Below are positions 55,905-64,000 of a DNA stretch of 64,000 bases, piece by piece. The notes under the pieces were generated by a model. It worked only from the letters and a program-made list of their open reading frames with translations. It did not search any database and had not been told where the DNA came from. The position numbers and the translations under genes are program-made. The stretch comes from Turbatrix aceti (taxonomy: Eukaryota > Nematoda > Chromadorea > Rhabditida > Panagrolaimidae), in NCBI GenBank assembly GCA_963969345.1, contig OZ017770.1, positions 8,937,246 through 9,001,245 of the forward strand. The letters are read 5' to 3'. Numbering within the stretch: position 1 is the stretch's first letter; each line of letters starts with the position of its first letter.

Positions 55905-56123
55905 TATCTGAAATCGAATTTTTTTTTAGAAAAAACTATTTATATACGCGTTGTATTTAAACGTGTCGTCAACAAATTGTTTTGAAGAAAACAGTGTAAA
56001 ATAAAAAAAAACTGGGGGGCAGTAAAAAAACAATCACGACTCAAGTACTGGTCATACAAAAAATTGCACTCGATAAATTTGACACTAATTTTTTGTATGT
56101 GTCTAATAACAAGCGTCTAATAG

Positions 56124-56330
56124 CTTTACCTGAGTTTTTTTGAGTGAGACTGAGAGTGCAGTTCTGTGTCGGTACCGGTTATGCGCAGTACAGCGCGCGG
56201 CAAGCCAATTTCAAGTCGGCAGCTTCCCGCGCAAGTCCAGGAAAACGCACCACACATGCTTGCTTGTTGTCGTTGTCGAAGTTAGTGCGTACAAGCATGT
56301 GCATTCCGGACTGCGCTGCCATTGATTGAC
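56124..56330. repeat. Dispersed repeat R1, copy b
   Basis: Nearly full R1 unit containing GTGTCGGTACCGGTTATGCG, GCCAATTTCAAGTCGGCAGC, and the palindromic end from CATGCTTG to CAAGCATG. It lies upstream of coiled-coil gene copy 1, as R1 copy c does upstream of copy 2. Confidence 0.8.
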
Positions 56331-56429
56331 ACGACTTTCGCAAATGCTTTCGTATTTTTAATGACCTGTTTTTGAAATATTCAGTTGTTTCTGTTCCAAA
56401 GAAAGGTTATCATAAAATTTTGTTTTTAG

Positions 56430-57963
56430 AAAACCTTCAACTACAATTTCGCGAAGAAGCAGTCATCCTCCGTACGAAAAGCCGAATCCGACATTCAAGA
56501 CATGTAAGTTATATAAAAAACTGTTTTACTTTGTTGTGACGCAAATATTCATTTTCAGGAACGAAAACGAGAAGCTCAAGAAGCTTAACAACTACATCGA
56601 TCTCGTCTTTTTTCAACTGAATTGCGGAAACTTGGCGAAGGCCTTGGAGGCGCACGACGCCGCCGTGGTTTTCTGTCAAGAAAATGAACTTCAGCCCCCC
56701 GAAGTTCTGAAACACCAAATTCTGATCATTATGAAACTGTTTGTGGAATGCAACGAAAGCGAGAAGACACAGAGTTCATGCACTTGCAACAAGCCCTCAA
56801 CGTCTCTGACTGCCGCAAACGTGCCAACGTCCGATGAAATCAGCCAGGTAAGTACTTTTTATGAAAACTTTCAAACTGCATGTGTGTTTTTTCAGGCACA
56901 GGATGAAAATGGATCTTCTCAGAAGAATGCGAGTCACACTGAGGCAACGATGCGCTTGATGGAAGAAAGGCTGAACGCGATGGAGCTCCGGATTGCTGAG
57001 ATCGGCGAAGTCAGACGCGAGAACAGTGAGCTCAACAAGACCCTGCAGAAAGCCAACAAGCAAATTGCCGACCTGCAAAACGCGATGAACCAACAGCGAC
57101 AATCAATCAAAGAGGCAAAATGCAGTGTAAAGGCTCTCCAAAGTGATTTGAAATCCACCAAGAGTCTTCTGGATGAAACCCGGAAATCCCTCAAGAGTCT
57201 TTCTCATGAAGCACGGGATTCGACGCGTCGGACCGAATGTCAGTTGTCAACCGAGCGCGAGAGCCATGCTGCTGCCATCAAAGCCGAAAATGAGCGAACT
57301 TCCAACGCAGAAATATCTCTGCTGAACATCAATCTCGACCTTGGCATCCGTAACTTGGAGGGCTTCCGGAGTTATTGCCTGCTCGATATCAAGAAAATTG
57401 AAGACTCTCTCTCCCGTCTTCCGTACACTTTGATGGTTGACCGCGAGATCATGATCAAGAACGCTGACATCTTGAAGAATACGCTCGATGGAGTCGAAAA
57501 CTTGATTCAAGGCACTCGCGACAACCATCAACAAATGGTGAACGAACTCAAGAATGGCACGTCCCTCTTCTCGCTGGACAAGTTCGTCGTTCCGCCGCCG
57601 CCACCTTTTCCCAAGCTTCTTCGCATCCCAAACTCGCCGCCACCACAGCCTTTGCAGTTCACACCATCCCCAGAGCTTTCCTACCAAGGCGTCAACCATC
57701 TCGGATCTGCCACAGCATCGTCCCCGGCTGTCATGCCGATGTCAAACCCCGTCTTGCCGATCGGCGTACGTCCTCCCAACTACGTGCCAAAGACGAGCGT
57801 TGTCTTTGAGTCGCAGAACAACGCGATGAACAGCGGTCTCACGGGTTTTCGCACTTCTGCATCGGCTGCATCGTCGTCCACTGCTGATCAGGTATTGTAT
57901 AACTTTTTCAACCCTCACAAAGACCGCTTTGATATTTGGTCGAACGACGAAAAGCGCTTCTAA
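56430..57963 (+). CDS. Coiled-coil protein, copy 1 (5' end not resolved)
   Basis: Exons 56430-56503, 56559-56847 and 56896-57963 splice in frame to TAA, giving at least 476 residues. No start codon was found in or before the first exon, so an upstream exon is missing from my model. The N-terminal ~120 residues are helical (KKLNNYIDLVFFQLNCGNLA). Residues ~135-260 form a long coiled coil with heptads (MRLMEERLNAMELRIAEIGE; LNKTLQKANKQIADLQNAMN). The C-terminal ~150 residues are proline/serine rich with PPPPPFPKLL. The last residues FDIWSNDEKRF may be a short conserved motif. A self-associating scaffold is plausible but no family is recognised. Intron 2 is 48 nt and in frame here. In copy 2 it is 50 nt, which shows it is a true intron. 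Confidence 0.65.
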
Positions 57964-58156
57964 GATTTTTAAATTTCTTCGCTCGTTTTTATTAACTTTT
58001 ATCGCTCGCTTTTTTTAATTGTCAACGTTGAGTGATTATGCACAACACTTTATAATAAAACAGTTTGACAATCGTGTTGTTGTTGGAAGGGATGTAACAA
58101 CAAGAAGGACGGTCTCGTTTGGTTTTTGTGCTCGATTCCAGATAAAATCAAGAGGA

Positions 58157-58420
58157 CTGGATGAAACCCGGAAATCCCTCAAGAGTCTTTCTCATGAAGC
58201 ACGGGATTCGACGCGTCGAGCCGAATCTCAGTTGTCAACCGAGCGCGAGAGCCATGCTGCTGCGATCAAAGACGAAAAAGAGCGGGCTTCCAACGCAGAA
58301 ATATCTCTGCTGAACATCAATCTCGACCTTGGCATCCGTAACTTGGAGGGCTTCCGGAGTTATTGCCTGCTCGAAATCAAGAAAATTGAAGACTCTCTTT
58401 CCTGTCTTCCGTACACTTTG
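58157..58420 (+). pseudogene. Coiled-coil gene fragment (third copy) abutting R1
   Basis: 264 bp nearly identical to 57168-57431 and to 63049-63312, i.e. the middle of the last exon, starting CTGGATGAAACCCGG and ending GTACACTTTG. It resembles copy 2 more than copy 1 (KDEKERAS instead of KAENERTS). Immediately after it lies the terminal part of repeat R1 (58421-58470). It has no acceptor, start or C-terminus of its own and is a partial duplication. Confidence 0.85.
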
Positions 58421-58470
58421 GTCCAGGAAAACACATGCTTGTTTGCTGTTCTTGTCGAAGTTAAAAACTC

Positions 58471-59133
58471 CGCAAAGCAAAATTCCGCATAGTTGTATGC
58501 ACACTACGCTAGGGAGACGAAAACTTGTTTACCAAGCAAAAAATATGTCTGTTTTTTTGACAATATTTAAATGACACAAGTTCAAGACCAAGAATAAAAA
58601 TCTATCAAGACGGCCTTGGCAATAAAATCTGGTAACTGTAATGCATGCTTTATTATAAGGTGCTTCATGAACGCGTGTCGAACATGTGAGTTCAAACAAA
58701 CAGGTAGTGGAAACTCATCGTGTCACCAGTTGCAAAGACAATGTAAAATGGATGTTCCCGTAGTTCTTCAAACGCTTGTGATAACGAAAATGGAAGCACT
58801 ATGGCGGTATATTTACAAAATACCAGTAAACCTATCAACACTAGTTCGATCCCTCTGGCTGACGCCACGAGATAAGTCTGCTGCCAGCTTCTTGCAAAGT
58901 GACGCCGTCGTAAATATACGGTTGTTTCGGTGCAGTCCACAACTTCCAACGCTATGCCACCTCGAGTTCTTTCCTACCACCTATCAAAGCTTTTTCGTCC
59001 CAGATCGCAAAGAAAAGCAGAAAAATTTAGGTCATATCCGCCTAGCGTCATCATGTGTTCTTTATCTTCAGAACCATTATCAAAAGCGAAACAGAATAAG
59101 GCTTAGCAAAAAACGGGGTGAAATGACGCTCAA
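58471..59133. other. Intergenic region downstream of adenosine deaminase
   Basis: Unique DNA. A 173-codon frame at 58616-59137 has poor coding character (mixed composition, no splice context, no recognised domain) and I do not call it. Confidence 0.4.
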
Positions 59134-60899
59134 TTAGTCGATCTTCTTGGGCTTAGCAGCGACGATGCGATCGATGAGCTCGGTCTTTTCAGTTCCTTCA
59201 AGGAAAGCAGACGTGGCGGCATTGAGCTGCTGAAATCGTATAAACGTGTGAAAAAAAAGCTGTACAATATAAATATTTACTTACACACTGCCAAAGCTGA
59301 TACTGCGAGAGTCCGATCACGTAGCGAGAGAGGAGGAGCTCGGACGTGTACGAGTTTCCGAAGCAAGTCGGATCATCGGTGCTGATCGAGAAGTTGACCT
59401 TATCGCGAGCCCACTGAACCACCGGGTGAGTTTCCCACGTCTCAGGGACAGCACCCGTCATGACCGAAGAGTAGGGGCAGGCCTCGAAGTGAATCTGGCC
59501 CTTGACAGCGTACTTCTCGTAGTTCTCGGGATCGAGAGTCAGACGATAGCCGTGTCCGATGCGCTCGGCGTGCATGTCCTCGATGGCATGGATCACGCTT
59601 GCGGCAGTTCCGCTCTCTCCAGCGTGAACGGTGCGGTGAATCTGGCGAAGAGCTGCTTCCTGAAGACAACAACCTTTTAATAAAAATATGGCTTCGGTCT
59701 GTCAATCTTACCTGGAAGACCCTCACCACATCCGGACCGTACTTTTCGTCTGCACCGGAAGAGCAACCGGCGACATCGATTCCGACGACTCCCCACTCCT
59801 TGCATTCGATAGCTTAAAAATTGACAAATAAAATAGTCTGACGTGTAACAACAAAAAATCCTACCCAGTTTGAGCACGTCGTTGCACCAATCCTCGTGTC
59901 CACTGATGCAGCACAGAATGGACCGAGCCTTGACGTTAAAATCACGCTCGCCATCATCGAAACCACGATAAACTGCCTCGATGACTTCCTTGGGGGTAAG
60001 AGGGTCCTTCTTGTTCTTCTTAGTGAAGCAGAGAAGGTGAGGGCTGTAGCGGGCTTCAAAGTAAACCACTCCGTTCCGAGCCTCGGTCTCACAGAGCTCG
60101 TAGGCGATGCGCTCAATGGCCTTCAGGTCTCCGGAAAAGATAGGGAGGAAGTAGTCGAAGGCCGAGAGAACTTTGGCCAAATCAGCGGGACGCGAGGACA
60201 CAATTTTCTCGCGTAAAGCTTCGAGGCTCCGGTTACCGGGGATTCGAACGCACTTCTCGCTAAAATAACAAATCCTTGCATAAGATTGTGTAACGTCAGT
60301 CAGTAACTCACTGCGCAAGTTCGTAAAGGGTTTCAAGACGAGCAGCTCCATCCAGGTGAACGTGCAATTCCACCTAAAAAGCATAATTTCATCCTTCAGC
60401 AATTGATTATCTCTGATTCAAACCTTGGGGAAGGTGAACTTCTCGTAGATGCAGGATTCGTTACACTTCTTGAGAGCTAAAATGTTTAACAAACAAAAAC
60501 TTTTAGTCTGAAAGAACATGGAATGCAAGATAAAGTTGATAGCCCAAAAATCGTTGTCCTAATCCACTGAAACAAGCAAAAAAAGAAGGACAAAGATAAA
60601 TAAGGTATACGTAGGCATCTGATCTATAATCCAGGGAGCAGATGCGATAAGACAGCCCTCTCCATTGTCACAAAAAATATCTACGTACTTGAAATGAAAG
60701 TATATAAAAAAGCTTTCATTGAAAAGAAAAGAAAAGCGTGCAGGTGCACATCACCACTTTCGAATCGATGTTAAAGGAAGCGAAAAACGACACTTAGTCG
60801 ATATTGTTTCAACTTAAAACACGAGACGAGAAACTCAGAATACTTTAATCGGATATGTATATCAAAGACAAAAAACTTACTCGAATATTGATTCGACAT
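59134..60899 (-). CDS. Adenosine deaminase
   Basis: Seven exons (60881-60899, 60424-60476, 60312-60373, 59865-60259, 59712-59812, 59285-59659, 59134-59229) give 366 residues, the usual length for the family. The enzyme hydrolyses adenosine or deoxyadenosine to inosine or deoxyinosine in purine salvage. Catalytic motifs are all present: PKVELHVHLDGA (zinc HxH), VYFEARYSPHL, TVHAGES (zinc histidine), ERIGHGYRL, HFEACPYSSVMTGAV and NFSISTDDPTCFG (zinc aspartate in the S.STDDP motif). Exon 1 encodes only MSNQYS and one base; it is chosen because its GTAAGT donor and phase fit exon 2. It is the one conserved housekeeping-type gene in the window and lies between two copies of a segmental duplication without sharing in it. 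Confidence 0.93.
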
Positions 60900-61566
60900 T
60901 TTGAGTCGTTGTTATAGCCGACGCTGATTGTATAGCACGTGTTAATGATCCTGTTCGACACTGCAACAATAATGATTACGTTACTAAGCAAAAAAACGGA
61001 ACGAAAAACGGATAACAACGGATAACAACGGAAGCAGTTCCTCCGACAAACCACGTATTGATCTTTGAACTCCGAAAAACGTTTGCAAAAAGCCATACCA
61101 TGCAACGCAACGTGCGAAACAAAAACAAGGCAAAAAAACGGTCGAGCCATGTCTGCGTGGCTCAACCGTCAAAGACAGCTTTGGGCTTTGATATTTTGTC
61201 GTCACAGCCCTAATAAATACATAACAGCATATAGTAATTAATAATTAATTGTCGGCGTTAGTTAATTACAATTTTTGTCATGAATGAAACAAAGTGCTTT
61301 ACAAAGGTGTTATTTGGGGGGAGAGGAATCTGTAACTTGCAGAGAGAAAGACTTGGCGATGTCCGTGGTTCACCTGGACAATGACTGGATGCTGAAAGTC
61401 GGGAGCTGGGTTTTGCCAAAATGACTTTCTAGGATCTCCAGCAGTTCCTCTTCGTTGATTTTGTGGTCGTAGAATACGGACCAGGACGGCCAGCAACATC
61501 GTCATCACTCTGATTTGTCAGGCAAGGGAAAACAGTCAGGAAGGCAAGGACGGGCATATTTGTTAG
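60900..61566. other. 5' flank of adenosine deaminase
   Basis: Contains the presumed promoter and 5' untranslated region. A tandem GGATAACAAC repeat lies at about 61010-61030. No other gene is supported. Confidence 0.45.
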
Positions 61567-62205
61567 GGTGCATCGATTTTGAAAAGCTGGCCGCATTATA
61601 ATTCGCTTTTTTTGTCTTTTATTCAATTGGCACATTTATTTTATTGTTTTCCTGTGACAATTACGACCAATGTCTGGCGACGATCGCTCCGAACGGAAAA
61701 TCATTGTGCTCCTTGAACTGCATTCTTCCACCTGCAAATGACATCCTTACTTTGACTGCTAACTGAAATGAACTGAAATGGCCGGTAAATGATTATCAAT
61801 TTATTGGTGATCCAGAATGCGCAACCGTCAGATCTTGACAACGATGAAAGTGAACATTCAACATGAATCGTTTTGCCATTAAAAGTTGTAATGCACATCA
61901 TTTTTTTCTTGTTTTTGGTAGTCCAAAAAATTGCCTGGCAGAAGAAGCTTGGCATTAATTTTCCATACGCTCAAATAACAAGCGTCCAATTGCTCTCGCT
62001 GTACCTGTGTTTTTTGAGTGAGCCTGAAAGGCACGCTGTGGAATGCAGTTCAGTGTCGGTATGCGCGCGGCAAGCCAATTTCAAGTCGGCAGCTTCCCGC
62101 GCAAGTCCAGGAAGACGCACCACACATGCTTGTTCGTTGTCCTTGTCGAAGTTAGTGCGTACAAGCATGTGCATCATGGACTGCGCTGCCATTGATTGAC
62201 ACGAC
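61567..62205 (+). repeat. Segmental duplication, right copy, 5' portion including R1 copy c
   Basis: Matches 54645-55237 and then 56150-56340 in order, without the LTR and other DNA found between those blocks in the left copy. R1 copy c lies at about 61992-62205. A short internal deletion (about 20 bp around 62060) distinguishes it from copy b. Confidence 0.8.
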
Positions 62206-62299
62206 TTTCGCGATTGCTTTCGTATTTTTAATGACTTGTTTTTGAAATACTCAGTTGTTTCTTTTGCAAAGAAAGGTTATCATAAAATGTTGTTTTTAG

Positions 62300-63844
62300 G
62301 AAACTTTCAACGACAAATCCGCGAAGAAGCAGTCATCCTCCGTACGAAAAGCCGAAACCGACATTCAAGACATGTAAGTTATTTAAAAAACTGTTTTACT
62401 TTGTTCTGACGCAAATATTCATTTTCAGGAACGAAGAGGGGAAGCTCAAGAAGCTCAACAACTACATCAATCTTGTCTTTTTTCAACTGAATAGCGGAAA
62501 CCTAGCCAAAGCGATTGAGGCGCAAGATGCAGCTGTTCTTTTCTGTGAAAAAAATGAACTGGAACCACCCGAAGTTCTGAGACAACAGGTGATGATTATT
62601 ATGAAACTGATTGTGGAAAGCACCGAAAGCCGATACTACGAAGCGACAAAGAGTTCATGCACTTGCAACAAGCCCTCGACGTCTCTGACTGCCGCAAACA
62701 TGCCATCGTCCGATGAAATCAGCCAGGTAAGTACTTTTTATGAAAACTTTCAAACTGCATGTGTGTGTTTTTTCAGGCACAGGATGAAAATGGATCTTCT
62801 CAGGAGAATGCGAGTCACACTGAGGCAACGATGCGCTTGATGGAAGAAAAGCTCAACGCGATGGAGCTCCGGATTGCTGAGATCGGCGAAGTCAAACGCG
62901 AGAACAGTGAGCTCAACAAGACCCTGCAGAAAGCCAACAAACAAATTGCCGACCTGCAAAACGCGATGAACCAACAGCGACAATCAATCAAAGAGGCAAA
63001 ATGCAGTGTAAAGGCTCTCCAAAGTGATTTGAAATCCACCAAGAGTCTTCTGGATGAAACCCGGAAATCCCTCAAGAGTCTTTCTCATGAAGCACGGGAT
63101 TCGACGCGTCGGGCCGAATCTCAGTTGTCAACCGAGCGCGAGAGCCATGCTGCTGCGATCAAAGACGAAAAAGAGCGGGCTTCCAACGCAGAAATATCTC
63201 TGCTGAACATCAATCTCGACCTTGGCATCCGTAACTTGGAGGGCTTCCGGAGTTATTGCCTGCTCGAAATCAAGAAAATTGAAGACTCTCTCTCCCGTCT
63301 TCCGTGCACTTTGATAGTTGACCGCGAGATCATGATCAAGAACGCTGACATCTTGAAGAATACGCTCGATGGAGTCGAAAACTTTATCCAAGGCATTCGC
63401 GACAACCATCAACAAATGGTGAACGAGCTCAAGAATGGCACGTCCCTCTTCTCGCTGGACAAGTTCGTCGTTCCGCCGCCGCCACCATTTCCCAAGCTTC
63501 TTCGCATCTCAAACTCGCAACCACCACAGCCTTTGCAGTTCACACCATCCCCAGGACTTTCCTACCCCGGCGTCAACCACCTCGGATCTGCCACAGCATC
63601 GTCCCCGGCTGTCATGCCGATGTCAAACCCCGTCTTGCCGATCGGCGTACGTCCTCCCAACTACGTGCCAAAGACGAGCGTTGTCTTTGAGTCGCAGAAC
63701 AACGCGATGAACAGCGGTCTCACAGGTTTTCGCACTTCTGCATCGGCTGCATCGTCATCCCCTGCTGATCAGGTATTGTATAACTTTTTCAACCCTCACA
63801 AAGACCGCTCTGATATTTGGTCGAACGACGAAAAGCGCTTCTAA
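62300..63844 (+). CDS. Coiled-coil protein, copy 2 (5' end not resolved)
   Basis: Exons 62300-62373, 62429-62726 and 62777-63844 splice in frame and give at least 479 residues. Exon 3 has the same length as in copy 1 and is about 97% identical. Exon 2 is 9 nt longer and clearly more diverged (YYEATKS near its end; SGNLAKAIEAQ for CGNLAKALEAH). So the N-terminal part evolves faster or the 3' exon has been converted. The proline-rich tail and the DIWSNDEKRF end are kept. As with copy 1, no start codon is evident. The intron before exon 3 is 50 nt. Confidence 0.65.
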
Positions 63845-64000
63845 GATTTTTAAATTTCTTCGCTCGTTTTTATTAATACTCATCGCTCGCTTTTTATAAT
63901 TGTCAACGTTGAGTGATTATGCACAACACTTTATAATAAAACAGTGTTTAACAATCGTGTTGTTGTTGGAAGAGATGTAACAACAAGAAGGACGGTCTCG
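63845..64000 (+). repeat. Duplicated 3' flank of coiled-coil gene copy 2
   Basis: Closely matches 57964-58120, through GTCAACGTTGAGTGATTATG and CAACAAGAAGGACGGTCTCG, up to the window end. The segmental duplication therefore continues past 64000. AATAAAACAG probably serves as the polyadenylation signal. Confidence 0.85.

Noticed and set aside
58616..59137. 173-codon open frame downstream of adenosine deaminase
   Set aside because: No recognised domain, no homologous copy, no start context; it overlaps the deaminase stop region and looks like a chance frame.
1..64000. CRISPR arrays, bacterial operons, riboswitches or phage
   Set aside because: Gene structure with short spliceosomal introns throughout shows a eukaryotic nuclear genome; no spaced direct-repeat arrays are present.

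Overview
The window is eukaryotic nuclear DNA, most likely from a nematode. Genes are split by short AT-rich GT-AG introns (many about 45-55 bp) with T-rich acceptors (TTTCAG, TTTTTAG, TTATAG, TTTGCAG). Gene content is dominated by families that are typically expanded in nematodes: DOT1-like methyltransferases and SH2-kinase proteins. The species cannot be named from sequence alone. One 200-base N run (25988-26187) shows this is a draft scaffold.

Region 1 (1-14010) is a giant inverted repeat. Arms 1-6424 and 7587-14010 are mirror images about 7005.5 with no net length difference and only about ten substitutions noticed. They flank a 1162-bp spacer, and the left arm is cut by the window edge. 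Each arm carries an 11-exon gene for a 317-aa basic protein, a non-LTR retrotransposon relic and GAGTC-rich self-complementary arrays. The spacer holds a broken SH2-pseudokinase copy joined to the 3' end of a pepsin-family protease.

Region 2 (14-27 kb) holds an HMG-box gene, the only intact SH2-pseudokinase gene (17298-18899), a gene with a VWA-like fold on the minus strand (20106-21838), a decayed multi-exon locus (22.2-24.8 kb), a third SH2 copy running into the N gap, and two hAT transposase scraps.

Region 3 (27-47.5 kb) is rich in chromatin-type genes. It has three DOT1-family H3K79 methyltransferase copies (one intact, one frameshifted with duplicated 3' exons, one diverged and intact), a histone-fold protein, a pre-SET/SET methyltransferase, a RING-like protein with a lysine/alanine tail, and two small unknown genes. 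The gaps between them hold dispersed repeats, a 0.9-kb foldback element and a short retroposon with target-site duplication.

Region 4 (47.5-64 kb) holds a fourth SH2 copy (decayed), an 815-aa six-exon protein I do not recognise, a tiny LTR element with most of its interior lost, and a segmental duplication carrying a coiled-coil gene on both sides of an intact seven-exon adenosine deaminase gene.

The window has the character of a fast-turnover region. Chromatin and signalling paralogs are copied, converted, fused and broken, mixed with mobile-element debris. No operon-like cooperation is visible. The shared theme is chromatin modification (DOT1 x3, SET, histone fold, HMG box, possibly RING).
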